From: an uncultured Bacteroidota bacterium
Lineage (GTDB): Bacteria > Bacteroidota > Ignavibacteria > UBA10030 > UBA8401
Assembly (NCBI GenBank): GCA_937920105.1
Contig: CALETH010000070.1
Location: 1-64,000, forward strand
Length of the DNA stretch: 64,000 nucleotides
Direction: 5' to 3'
Made by a program: the position numbers and the translations under genes. Below the pieces are notes generated by a model. That model was not told the origin of the DNA. It did not search any database and worked only from the letters and a program-made list of their open reading frames with translations. This document shows, in pieces, positions 27,208-34,793 of this stretch (its first letter is position 1; each line of letters starts with the position of its first letter).

Positions 27208-28248
27208 TTACTTTTTATTGATCTGCAATTTGTTTATTAGCTTCTTTTCTGTTTTTTGTAGTCGTTCTTGTACCATCTCCTGTGTAAACCCTAAATAATG
27301 TCTTCGTGAGACCTCCGAGGTGTGTCCTAGTAGTTTTTGGTTCGTAGCTTCAGGAATGCCGCTATCAGCGAGATAACTAGCAAACGTGCTTCTAAGACTA
27401 TGCAAAGAAGCGTTTTTAATGTTAGCAAGACGAAACATTTCTGTAAAACTTTTACTGATGTTATCTCTACTACCAGAAAATGGTGTAACTTCATATTTTC
27501 TTCCTAGTAATAATTTTTTAATCTCTTCTCCCATTGGAACAATTCTTATTTTTTTTGTTTTTGTTTTGCGAAAGATAATTGTATTTTTTTGAAAATCAAT
27601 ATCATCCCAGTTTAGATTTAAGGCTTCACTAAGTCTACAACCGGTTAACAAATAAAAAATAAATAAAGGTATAAGAGTTGATTTATTTTGTTGAATAGTT
27701 TTATATAGTAATTCTATTTCTTTTATTGTGAGAACTCTTGGCAGTGGAAGTTCAATAGAAAGGCGTTTAATGTTGAGGAATGGATTTTCTTCAATATATT
27801 TCCATCTTAGGGCAGTGTTAAAAATAGCTTTTAGTCCACGTATGTACCAATTAACACCATTTGCTGTCATCGTAGGTGTAATTTGAGTAATAAAAAAATC
27901 AGCTTTTGCTACAGTGATATCGTTGAGATATTCTGGGTGTAAAACGGTTTTTAATTTTTTTAAGATATATTTTTCGTTTGATAATTGACCTTGACTTTTT
28001 CTTACCTTGACATAGTTTAAATATTCCTCGGCGAATTGTTCAAATACTATTTTTTTAGGTTTCTTTTTTATTCCAAAAATTCCTAATGAAATTTCGGCAT
28101 CTACTTTTTTTTGAATAAGGCGAGCTTCAGCAGGTATTCTTCCTTTTTCAGGATTTATTTTAAGTGATTTTCTTTGACGTTTGCCAAATTGGTCAGTATA
28201 GTCTAAATATACTTTATTTGATTTTTTATCAATGTAGAGGCGAGACAT
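27208..28248 (-). CDS. int: Phage tyrosine recombinase (integrase)
   Basis: 346 residues. The N-terminal part has an AP2-like arm-binding region (YLDYTDQFGKRQRKSL) and a SAM-like core-binding domain (~66-160). The catalytic set is complete: Arg205 (TGCRLSEAL), Lys ~230, His283 and Arg286 (HSLR), His309 (LLGHTS) and nucleophile Tyr318. It mediates site-specific integration and excision, here most likely at the adjacent tRNA-Arg. It is transcribed towards the tRNA and lies 37 bases after the nuclease gene. Confidence 0.96.
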   Translation of the reverse strand: MSRLYIDKKSNKVYLDYTDQFGKRQRKSLKINPEKGRIPAEARLIQKKVDAEISLGIFGIKKKPKKIVFEQFAEEYLNYVKVRKSQGQLSNEKYILKKLKTVLHPEYLNDITVAKADFFITQITPTMTANGVNWYIRGLKAIFNTALRWKYIEENPFLNIKRLSIELPLPRVLTIKEIELLYKTIQQNKSTLIPLFIFYLLTGCRLSEALNLNWDDIDFQKNTIIFRKTKTKKIRIVPMGEEIKKLLLGRKYEVTPFSGSRDNISKSFTEMFRLANIKNASLHSLRSTFASYLADSGIPEATNQKLLGHTSEVSRRHYLGFTQEMVQERLQKTEKKLINKLQINKK

Positions 28249-28285
28249 GTGTGTAAAAAGTTTTAGTAATCTTGATATAGAATAA

Positions 28286-28900
28286 TTACTTTTTCTTTAT
28301 GTAAACTTTTTTCCCTTTAGAATTATAATAATATTTTCCTCCCTTGGGACCAGTATAAATTGTTTTATCATTATAATTGTATTGAGTGGATTTTACTTTT
28401 TTCTTTGATGTGATAGGTTTATTTTTTTTTGAGTGTCTGAACTCCCATGGAGGTGTAGGGTTTTTATCGGCCCATAAACCTAATTTTTTAGTTTTTGCTT
28501 CTTCTTCAAGTTTTTGTAATTTTTCACTTTTTGAATATTGTTTATACTGCCAAGCTAATCCTGCTTTGACAAGTTCTTCATTTAGAATACTTTTGTCCGG
28601 TAATATCACTGTTCCAACAATTCTCCCATACCTATCTGTATTTGCTATTTTTACGGTTACACGTTTACCATAGCATAAGTCAGAAGTAAATTGTTTTGCT
28701 TTTGTTCCATAATCTTGTTTTTTTTCGGGGCAGTCAACTTCGTGGAGGCGAATAGTAATGGGTTCTTTATTGTCAGTAAGAATTTCTATAGTATCTCCAT
28801 CTTTTACACCGATAACTTTTCCTACAATAGTTTTTGCAGATAAAAGAAGGTTTGTAGAGAGAAGTAAAATCCAAAGGAAGAATAGTTTTTTTCTTTTCAT
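28286..28900 (-). CDS. Secreted thermonuclease (SNase) with basic C-terminal domain
   Basis: 204 residues from the ATG at 28900, whose ATGA overlap with the upstream stop fixes the start. A signal peptide (KKLFFLWILLLSTNLLLSA) precedes an SNase domain: VKDGDTIEI, IRLHEVDCPE (catalytic Arg and acidic residues), DRYGRIVGTV, and GLAWQYKQYSKSEKLQKLE. The last ~25 residues (GPKGGKYYYNSKGKKVYIKKK pattern) resemble a small basic adaptor domain of the GPxGGxYY type. It is part of the leftward immunity operon, so it is probably expressed in the lysogen and exported. Confidence 0.9.
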   Translation of the reverse strand: MKRKKLFFLWILLLSTNLLLSAKTIVGKVIGVKDGDTIEILTDNKEPITIRLHEVDCPEKKQDYGTKAKQFTSDLCYGKRVTVKIANTDRYGRIVGTVILPDKSILNEELVKAGLAWQYKQYSKSEKLQKLEEEAKTKKLGLWADKNPTPPWEFRHSKKNKPITSKKKVKSTQYNYNDKTIYTGPKGGKYYYNSKGKKVYIKKK

Positions 28901-29319
28901 AAAGTTATTTTTTTCAATTCGTAATCTAATCGTATTTTTGCCAACCATGGAGAAACATTATAACGCTCTACCAATGTAGTAATAGTATCATCTTCTATCA
29001 CTGCTTCAATACGAACAAGGGAGGCAAAGAGACTAGCGTTTATTTCATCTCGTTTAATAAAAATTTCGTTTGGAGTATTACAACTTTTGAAATGATGAAA
29101 AAGTTCATGCCAGCCCCAATCTCTTCGCTCTGCATAAGGAAGAGACTCATTTAAAACTATAAATTTATATAACCCAACTTTTGCATAAAAGCCGTTAATA
29201 CCATCCCGGAGTTTTTCTTTTATACTAATTATTTCTTCGTCCGCACAAATTTTTTTATAGTTTAATTTTTTACCATACTTTTTTTGAAGTTCCTTAAGGA
29301 GAAGTTCTGCAGTTAACAT
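28897..29319 (-). CDS. ImmA/IrrE-like metallopeptidase
   Basis: 140 residues. The HELFH zinc motif (His71, Glu72, His75) and the later DEINASLFASLV helix fit the ImmA/IrrE (COG2856) family. In ICEBs1-like elements ImmA cleaves the repressor ImmR to lift immunity. Here it is encoded just after two repressor-like genes, overlapping the nearer one by 26 bases, so it is the likely anti-repressor protease. The C-terminal helix ELKKITL overlaps the nuclease start. Confidence 0.88.
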   Translation of the reverse strand: MLTAELLLKELQKKYGKKLNYKKICADEEIISIKEKLRDGINGFYAKVGLYKFIVLNESLPYAERRDWGWHELFHHFKSCNTPNEIFIKRDEINASLFASLVRIEAVIEDDTITTLVERYNVSPWLAKIRLDYELKKITL

Positions 29320-29689
29320 TGTGTTGTAACAATTTTCTTAAAGTTATTTCTGCTTCCTCCATGTTAGCAGGGTTTATGTTGCGAAAAGCTTCTAATACTT
29401 TTCTTATAGCGGCAATATTAGTATTGTGATTGCTAGAAAAGTTAATTTGTATCGGTGAATCAGGGTCTTGTTTTTTTCCAGTAATGAGCCATTGAATATC
29501 ACAGTCCTCTAAAGCAAGTGGTATCATTAAATCCACAGGATTAAATTCACCGGAAAAATATTTATTAACCCATTGTGGTTGAATGTTCATTTTTTCTGCG
29601 AATTCTTTTTTTGTTTTATAACCTTTACTACAAAAAAATTCGTAGAGTCTCTTGCCTCGTTCACTGTATGGGTATTTTTTATCATCCAT
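29294..29689 (-). CDS. CI-like repressor paralogue B (HTH)
   Basis: 131 residues with an XRE-type HTH at about 15-60 (GYKTKKEFAEKMNIQPQWVNKYFSGE). The C-terminal part (CDIQWLITGKK, then IAAIRKVLEAFRNINPANMEEAEITLRKLL) matches that of the gene directly upstream, showing a tandem duplication. No LexA-type Ser/Lys peptidase is present, so cleavage, if any, would come from the ImmA protein. Its ATG overlaps the upstream TAA by one base. Confidence 0.8.
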   Translation of the reverse strand: MDDKKYPYSERGKRLYEFFCSKGYKTKKEFAEKMNIQPQWVNKYFSGEFNPVDLMIPLALEDCDIQWLITGKKQDPDSPIQINFSSNHNTNIAAIRKVLEAFRNINPANMEEAEITLRKLLQHNVNCRTSP

Positions 29690-30090
29690 TATTGTTGGAT
29701 TTTAGCATCATCTCTTAACATTCTACGAAGCATTTGTTCTGCAAGTTCTACATCTTTTGGATTAGCTTCTAATAACATATCTAATATGTTTCTAACGGCT
29801 TTTATATTTTTAGGATTCACATCGTTTAAAGAAAAGCTTACTTGATTTTCTAAAAGTTTTTTTTCCTCCTTACTTTTTCCCGTCATTAGCCATTCTATAT
29901 CACAACCAAGTTCTCGAAGTTTTTGTTGTAATTTATTCCCAGGTATTCTATCACCAGAAAGGTATAATTGCAGATTACCCTGAGTTATGCCTAACTCTTC
30001 AGCATATTTTTTTTTCCAACCAAAATCGGGCCCAAAAGTTAATAGACCGAACTCATGTAATCTTTTAGCTATTTCTTTGTTTTTTTGCAT
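29689..30090 (-). CDS. CI-like repressor paralogue A (HTH)
   Basis: 133 residues. The HTH (WKKKYAEELGITQGNLQLYLSGDRIPG, ~25-52) is followed by CDIEWLMTGKSKEE and IKAVRNILDMLLEANPKDVELAEQMLRRML, shared with the adjacent paralogue. It is the first gene of the leftward immunity operon and faces the rightward Cro-like gene across a 115-base control region with inverted repeats. It is the best candidate for the main lysogeny repressor. Confidence 0.82.
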   Translation of the reverse strand: MQKNKEIAKRLHEFGLLTFGPDFGWKKKYAEELGITQGNLQLYLSGDRIPGNKLQQKLRELGCDIEWLMTGKSKEEKKLLENQVSFSLNDVNPKNIKAVRNILDMLLEANPKDVELAEQMLRRMLRDDAKIQQ

Positions 30091-30106
30091 TTAGATATTT
30101 TTTCAT

Positions 30107-30152
30107 TTTGTAGTATTTTTTACTTGACAAATACTACAAATGTAGTTATATT
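30107..30152 (+). promoter_or_regulatory. Immunity-region rightward promoter with operator repeats
   Basis: A near-consensus promoter TTGACA (30124-30129), 17-base spacer, TATATT (30147-30152), faces the Cro-like gene. Operator-like repeats overlap it: TTTGTAGTATTT (30107-30118), its exact inverse AAATACTACAAA (30129-30140), and ACTACA-AA-TGTAGT (30133-30146). A bound repressor would cover both -35 and -10. A leftward promoter for the repressor operon must overlap this stretch but is less clear. Confidence 0.8.
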
Positions 30153-30205
30153 GATACAGGTTAAAATTATAAGTATCTAATAAAAATTAATCGAATAAAA
30201 AATCT

Positions 30206-30436
30206 ATGAAAGAGCAGCAAGAAAAGCAAATAGACCAGTTTGAAGTTTTTGTGCGTATAAAAAGGCTTAAAATTAGCCAAGGAATCATTGCAAAACGTTT
30301 AAAACGTAGCCAAGGTGCCATTTCCCAAGCCCTCAATGGAAATAACATAACATTGCTTACTCGTATTGATAGATATGTATGTTGGTTAGAACGACGCAAA
30401 CAAAATAAAAATTCTAACATTACACTGGTTGCATAA
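30206..30436 (+). CDS. Cro-like small HTH protein
   Basis: 76 residues, basic, with one HTH (ISQGIIAKRLKRSQGAISQALNGN, ~24-48). It is the first rightward gene after the divergent operator region, the position of Cro in lambdoid phages, so it probably represses the repressor promoter and favours lytic growth. No clear Shine-Dalgarno is seen before the ATG. Confidence 0.78.
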   Translation: MKEQQEKQIDQFEVFVRIKRLKISQGIIAKRLKRSQGAISQALNGNNITLLTRIDRYVCWLERRKQNKNSNITLVA

Positions 30437-30450
30437 AAAAAGGAAAAAAT

Positions 30451-30909
30451 ATGCACTTCTTTAATCGAAACGCACAACGCCTTTGTGAAGACCTACGAGC
30501 AAGAATTCTTATAGTGATGCAAGAACATAACATTACACAAGAAATGTTGGCAGAGGCATTAGGAGTACATCAATCAACAATTTCACGGTGGTTGTCATAC
30601 GAAGGAGATATTCATTTTCCGGCAGCATTAACATCACTTTTAAAGTCAGAAAAATTATACCCGGTGGCATTAGAGATTATTCGTTTTCAAGCCGAACAAT
30701 TGGAATTAATTGTACATAAGAATGTTTCCTATAAACATATTTTGGATGGTTCTCTTAATGATGAAGCATTAGGAATAGTGGAGCATATCGGCAAAGTTGT
30801 TTCTCATGCCAGAGAAGGAAAAACTAAAGTACGTCAATGTAGAGCAGAACTTGAAAAAATTAAAGACTTGGTAGATAGAGCATTACAAGAAATAAAAACA
30901 ATGGTGTAA
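30451..30909 (+). CDS. HTH regulator, early rightward operon
   Basis: 152 residues. A strong XRE-like HTH lies at ~18-50 (QEHNITQEMLAEALGVHQSTISRWLSY). The C-terminal part is helical and may form a coiled coil (AREGKTKVRQCRAELEKIKDLVDRALQEI). Position suggests a CII-like or other early regulator; no closer family is recognised. It starts 15 bases after the Cro-like gene, with AAGGAAAAA before the ATG. Confidence 0.7.
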   Translation: MHFFNRNAQRLCEDLRARILIVMQEHNITQEMLAEALGVHQSTISRWLSYEGDIHFPAALTSLLKSEKLYPVALEIIRFQAEQLELIVHKNVSYKHILDGSLNDEALGIVEHIGKVVSHAREGKTKVRQCRAELEKIKDLVDRALQEIKTMV

Positions 30910-30926
30910 AGTTTCCGTAGCAGTAT

Positions 30927-31190
30927 ATGAATAATAATAATGTATTAATGCGGCGAGCAAAAAATTATAACGAGTTTTCACTTGTTACTGTGAATGAACT
31001 TGCTCGAATTATGAATGTTAATAAATCTTATGTAAGCAATTTGTTATATCAGTTCAGAGTATTTGGAACAAATGTTGGCACTCACAAAAAATATTTATTA
31101 AAACATGTTTTGAATGCAGTAGAAGAAAAAATTCATGTAGAAAATGCAGAGGCAGAAAAAATTTTATCTCACATTTTAGATAAGGAATAG
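30927..31190 (+). CDS. Small HTH protein (possible excisionase-like)
   Basis: 87 residues. LVTVNELARIMNVNKSYVSNLLYQF (~19-43) is a clear helix-turn-helix, followed by GTHKKYLLKHVLNAVEEKI resembling the wing of MerR/Xis-like proteins. Its function could be excision control or transcription. It is part of the early rightward operon. Confidence 0.6.
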   Translation: MNNNNVLMRRAKNYNEFSLVTVNELARIMNVNKSYVSNLLYQFRVFGTNVGTHKKYLLKHVLNAVEEKIHVENAEAEKILSHILDKE

Positions 31191-31205
31191 TAAAAGAGGT
31201 GTTGT

Positions 31206-31352
31206 ATGTCTATAGGAATTTTTATTGTTGTTATAGTGATAATGATATGTTTTATGATTCGTTTTTTTGTCTTTCTTAAAATGAAAGATAGGCAAATGCG
31301 AAAAAGTTTGTGGGAATTAGTTGAGAAAAAATATTTTCGTGATGAAGAATGA
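31206..31352 (+). CDS. Small single-span membrane protein, 48 aa
   Basis: Starting ATG at 31206, 7 bases after AAAGAGG. The product begins MSIGIFIVVIVIMICFM, a membrane segment of about 20 residues, followed by a basic/charged tail (RFFVFLKMKDRQMRKSLWELVEKKYFRDEE). Its stop overlaps the next start (ATGA), and the good ribosome site supports it as real. Small phage membrane proteins in early operons often act in exclusion or lysis control, but no function is claimed. Confidence 0.6.
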   Translation: MSIGIFIVVIVIMICFMIRFFVFLKMKDRQMRKSLWELVEKKYFRDEE

Positions 31353-31531
31353 AACCATTTTTTAAAGAAGTAGAATTTTATCAAAACAAAATAAAGTTTT
31401 TACAAATTCGAAAAAAACTACAACTATATCGGTTTATACCAATAGAGGATTGTGTATTTCAGAAAATAAATATGAAAAGGTTTAAGGATATGTCAAAGCA
31501 GATAGTAAAAATGAAAATGTATTTTAACTAA
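31349..31531 (+). CDS. Small basic hypothetical protein, 60 aa
   Basis: It starts inside the ATGA overlap with the membrane protein gene. The product is strongly basic (many Lys, Arg) with no recognised domain. The coupling to its neighbour is the main support. It ends just before the structured leader of the recombination operon. Confidence 0.5.
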   Translation: MKPFFKEVEFYQNKIKFLQIRKKLQLYRFIPIEDCVFQKINMKRFKDMSKQIVKMKMYFN

Positions 31532-31541
31532 ATAACCGAAC

Positions 31542-31624
31542 GGCACCCGGTGTAAGAGTGCCACACCGCCAACATTGGTTCTGAGCTTCTTGACCAGAAG
31601 AAGCATACAGAACCTTAATGTTGG
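31542..31624 (+). promoter_or_regulatory. Structured leader before the recombination operon
   Basis: Two overlapping, mutually exclusive hairpins: GGCAC/GTGCC (31542-31546 with 31558-31562) and CGGTGT/ACACCG (31548-31553 with 31563-31568). Next is a long stacked hairpin: CCAACATT/AATGTTGG (31569-31576 with 31617-31624), GGTTCTG/CAGAACC (31577-31583 with 31608-31614) and GCTTCTT/AAGAAGC (31585-31591 with 31598-31604). No U tract follows, so it is not a plain terminator. It probably folds in the mRNA of the exonuclease gene that starts 35 bases later. Confidence 0.65.
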
Positions 31625-31658
31625 TATAACGACATAACACAATCACGGAGAGAGCATT

Positions 31659-32612
31659 ATGTCAGCAACAATCTATGAAAAAAGCTTCATACCTACAAAA
31701 GATATGGAGAAAACCGAATGGCTGAAAGTTCGTAAGAACTTTATCGGCGCCAGCGAAGCCGGAGCAATATTGGGCTTCAATCCTTTCAAAACAGCATACG
31801 ATGTATGGGTAGAAAAAACATCGGATGACCTTCCTAAAGAACTCACTGGTGATGCAATTGAGTTTGGTTTAAAACTTGAACCAATCATTGCAGAAACTTT
31901 TGAGGAACGAACAAAAAGAAAAGTTTTACGTGATAATAAAATTCGCATTTCAGAGCGAATACCTTTTCTTTCGTGTTCATTAGACCGCATGATTTTACCT
32001 CTTAATGGTGAAGGACGTGGTGTACTAGAAATCAAAACAGTTTCAAGTTCCGCTCGTCAATATTGGGAAGATAAAATCCCTCTTAATTACTTCGCTCAAA
32101 TTCAACAGCAATTATTTGTTACCGGTTTGCAGTATGGTTTTTTTGCAATTCTTGTTGATGGTCGTTATTTCGAAACTATAGAAATAAAGAAAGATGATGA
32201 CTACATCCATCAACAGAATGAGAAACTTACAAAATTTTGGAATGACCATATTCTCACAAAAATTCCACCAGAGAAAGTTGTTAAAGATTTAGAAACTATA
32301 GAAAGTAACAACGATGCTTTTGTGGAAGCAACCGAAGAATTAGTATCGACTCATGCAAAACTTATTGAAATTAAAAAAGTCATGAAACAATATGAGGAGC
32401 AAGAAGAAAAATTATCCGACATACTCAAACTTGCAATGGGAGAAAAAGGACTTCTTAAATTTCAAGGAATAACACTTGCTACGTGGAAAAAGTCTGCAGA
32501 TGGTGTAAAGATTGATGAAAAAAAATTCAAAGAAGCCAATCCGGAAATGTATAAAGCGTATAGTATTCCCAAACCCGGTGTGAGAAGATTTTTAGTGAAA
32601 GGAGGAGAATAA
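31659..32612 (+). CDS. YqaJ-type (lambda-exonuclease-like) recombination nuclease
   Basis: 317 residues. The PD-(D/E)xK core has Arg25 and IGASEAGAILG (~29-39), Glu75 (LEP), Asp109 (SCSLDRM), the ExK pair Glu124/Lys126 (LEIKT) and Gln147/149. It resects double-strand ends 5' to 3' to make substrates for single-strand annealing. CGGAGAGAG lies 5 bases before the ATG. A candidate annealing protein follows 1 base after the stop. The C-terminal ~100 residues contain a coiled coil. Confidence 0.9.
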   Translation: MSATIYEKSFIPTKDMEKTEWLKVRKNFIGASEAGAILGFNPFKTAYDVWVEKTSDDLPKELTGDAIEFGLKLEPIIAETFEERTKRKVLRDNKIRISERIPFLSCSLDRMILPLNGEGRGVLEIKTVSSSARQYWEDKIPLNYFAQIQQQLFVTGLQYGFFAILVDGRYFETIEIKKDDDYIHQQNEKLTKFWNDHILTKIPPEKVVKDLETIESNNDAFVEATEELVSTHAKLIEIKKVMKQYEEQEEKLSDILKLAMGEKGLLKFQGITLATWKKSADGVKIDEKKFKEANPEMYKAYSIPKPGVRRFLVKGGE

Positions 32613-32613
32613 T

Positions 32614-33648
32614 ATGAGTATCGCAGAAAAAGCAAAAAACGCAATTGCTGGAAATAAAGAACAATTGGAAAATGCTTTGCAAGAATTACCATCTCTTCCA
32701 GCGGGAATGATGCAGACTAAAACCGGTTATGTTACTGCCGTACAAGTAATACGTCCACGTGTATTGCCGGAAGTAGAGCGGAGAGTGCTAGAAGAGGCAT
32801 CAATAGCTGGCGATGATTTTTATTATTCATGGCAACAAGGAGGAGAAACTATTGAAGGACTTTCTGTTGGTGCAGCGTTAGCAATGGTTCGAAATTTTGG
32901 AAACTGTGCCGTTGATGTAAAAGTTGAAGAGCAACCATTCTCCTATATCTTCAGTGCAACATTTATTGATTTGGAAACCGGATTTAATCTTACCAGAACA
33001 TTTAGACAAAACAAACAATCCCCAAAAAGTAAAAGTGGAAAAGATATCTATAAAGGAGAGAGAGGTATTGATATTGTTTTTCAAATCGGACAATCAAAAG
33101 CAATACGAAATGTTGTATTGAATGCAGTACCTAATTGGCTTTCAAAAAAAGTTATTATGAAATCAAAGGACAAAATTATTAATCAAATCAAGGAAATGGG
33201 TATACCAAAAGCTTCGCAAAAGATTATCGACAAAGCAAAAAAACTTGGTATTCCTATTGAAAATATTCAAGCGATTTTTGGTAAGACATGGGACGTTGAA
33301 CATATAGTTCAAATTTCTTCTGCGTTGCGAGCTATTGAGGACGGTGTTGAAAATGCTAGTGATAGATTTCCGGATGTTGCCCATCCAGAACAACAGCCAG
33401 AACCGCCAAATACTGATTCTGGTAATAAGGAAAATCCTACTATTGAAGATACACCACCTGTTAATCCGATTATTGCGGCGAGTAATAAAATCAAAGAAGC
33501 ATATTATACAGATATAAGAAAAACAAAAACGGAAAAACAAAAAACATTTATTACTCAAAACATAGATAGAGATTTTTCTTCCGGAAATTTAACGGAAGAA
33601 GATTATAACGATTTGAAAAAACTTCTTTCTCTATTACAAACAAAATAA
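32614..33648 (+). CDS. Candidate phage single-strand annealing/recombination protein
   Basis: 344 residues. The core (~35-185) has AALAMVRNFGNCAVDV, beta strands (YIFSATFIDLETGFNLTRTFRQNK), then GERGIDIVFQIGQSKAIRNVVLNAVPNWL, a pattern like the RNAIxxxxP helix of Erf/RecT-type annealases. The C-terminal ~100 residues are low-complexity Pro/Asn/Glu, probably disordered, as in SSB-binding tails. The assignment rests on weak motifs and on position right after the YqaJ exonuclease; a direct family match is not certain. Confidence 0.6.
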   Translation: MSIAEKAKNAIAGNKEQLENALQELPSLPAGMMQTKTGYVTAVQVIRPRVLPEVERRVLEEASIAGDDFYYSWQQGGETIEGLSVGAALAMVRNFGNCAVDVKVEEQPFSYIFSATFIDLETGFNLTRTFRQNKQSPKSKSGKDIYKGERGIDIVFQIGQSKAIRNVVLNAVPNWLSKKVIMKSKDKIINQIKEMGIPKASQKIIDKAKKLGIPIENIQAIFGKTWDVEHIVQISSALRAIEDGVENASDRFPDVAHPEQQPEPPNTDSGNKENPTIEDTPPVNPIIAASNKIKEAYYTDIRKTKTEKQKTFITQNIDRDFSSGNLTEEDYNDLKKLLSLLQTK

Positions 33649-33654
33649 CAACAG

Positions 33655-33716
33655 AAATGGCACGTAACGTTCTTATAAAGTGCGTAGGTAAGTTTCAAAG
33701 TTTTTGCGTGCCATTT
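33655..33716 (+). repeat. Inverted repeat in the gap after the annealing gene
   Basis: AAATGGCACG (33655-33664) pairs exactly with CGTGCCATTT (33707-33716) across a 42-base loop and is followed by T- and A-rich bases. It may be a weak terminator or mRNA-processing structure between the recombination and following genes. Confidence 0.5.
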
Positions 33717-33730
33717 TAATTTTAATCTAT

Positions 33731-34117
33731 ATGACAAAAGATATTTTTACAGGAAAAATTTGTCCCTATTGCTTAAAAGGAACTGAATTTGTTGAGAGTT
33801 CTATTATCTATGGAAAAAATTATGGGATGATATATTTGTGTAAGTCTTGTGATGCGTATGTGGGTGTACACAAAGGTACGAATAAATCTTTAGGCAGACT
33901 TGCGAATGCTGAATTACGAAAGTGGAAAATTTTAGCACACAAATATTTTGACAAACTCTATAAGAGCAGTAATAGATTTAACTCTCGTAAAGAAGCGTAT
34001 CAGTGGCTTTCTAAAATAATGCAAGTAGATAAGGAATATGCTCATATAGCAATGTTTGATGTAAAACAATGTAAGAAATTAATTTCGCTGTGCGAAAAAT
34101 TAACTAGCAGTTTTTAA
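33731..34117 (+). CDS. DUF3268-type zinc-finger protein
   Basis: 128 residues from the ATG at 33731. CPYC (~10-13) and CKSC (~38-41) make the zinc site; the adjacent GMIYLCKSCDAYVGVHKGTNKSLGRLANAELRKWK pattern and RKEAYQWLSKIM...HIAMFDVKQCKKLI match the phage/prophage DUF3268 zinc-finger family, whose role is unknown. It lies in the early replication region. Confidence 0.82.
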   Translation: MTKDIFTGKICPYCLKGTEFVESSIIYGKNYGMIYLCKSCDAYVGVHKGTNKSLGRLANAELRKWKILAHKYFDKLYKSSNRFNSRKEAYQWLSKIMQVDKEYAHIAMFDVKQCKKLISLCEKLTSSF

Positions 34118-34144
34118 TCACTAACCTAATCAAGGAGCAATACC

Positions 34145-34411
34145 ATGCAAACTAAATTTCATTTAGGACAAGAAGTGTACTGTAACGGTAAACAGTGCTA
34201 CATTTCTTCAATGTCGTTGTTACATACCGGTGAAAAACTCATCGTTGTTTATGATACTACGGCGAATTTACCTGATGTTGATAATCGTTTTGGAAAAAAC
34301 GGTAGTTCAATAATGAGAGAAGAAGATATTCTCACTGTTGAAGAATACAAACAAAAAGAAATTGCTCAAGCAAAAGCAGTGTTGGAAAAAAGCAACACAC
34401 AAGAAGAGTAA
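34145..34411 (+). CDS. Hypothetical early phage protein, 88 aa
   Basis: Begins QTKFHLGQEVYCNGKQCYISSM, like the SH3-like start of small phage proteins, and ends in a Lys/Glu-rich helix. AAGGAGC precedes the ATG. It lies 3 bases before the next gene. No function is recognised. Confidence 0.55.
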   Translation: MQTKFHLGQEVYCNGKQCYISSMSLLHTGEKLIVVYDTTANLPDVDNRFGKNGSSIMREEDILTVEEYKQKEIAQAKAVLEKSNTQEE

Positions 34412-34414
34412 TGT

Positions 34415-34789
34415 ATGGACTACAAACAATTTTTGGTAGAAATAGAAAATATTCATACAGAGTTGAAAAAAAGTATCACCAGTAATCCTGAAGAAATACA
34501 AGAACGATTACGATATGCGATGGTTCAATTAGCCCGCTCTTCGGAATTACAGGCAACGGCAGAAAACGTTCTGAATATGAAGAAAGGTGAATTTGCTCAA
34601 CAAAATAAAAATACAGTGATGAAAGAAGTATTGTATAAATCACTTATGAATTATTACTGTTGCGAAGAACTCAACTTTTTTACTTCAGCAGAACGGTTAA
34701 ATAAAACACTGGTGCATTACATCGATGGAGCTCGTTCGTTGCTTTCGTATGAAAAAGAGCAAACAAGACTAGTTTCATCATTCAAATAA
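34415..34789 (+). CDS. Hypothetical early phage protein, 124 aa
   Basis: A mostly helical protein (IENIHTELKKSITSNPEEIQERLRYAMVQLARSSELQATAENVLNM) with no motif I can name. Gap of 3 bases from the gene before and 4 from the replication gene after, so it is part of the replication operon. Confidence 0.55.
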   Translation: MDYKQFLVEIENIHTELKKSITSNPEEIQERLRYAMVQLARSSELQATAENVLNMKKGEFAQQNKNTVMKEVLYKSLMNYYCCEELNFFTSAERLNKTLVHYIDGARSLLSYEKEQTRLVSSFK

Positions 34790-34793
34790 AAAC

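Noticed and set aside
31542..31568. H-type pseudoknot
   Set aside because: The order of pairing fits, but the loop crossing the first stem would have zero bases, so alternative hairpins are more likely.
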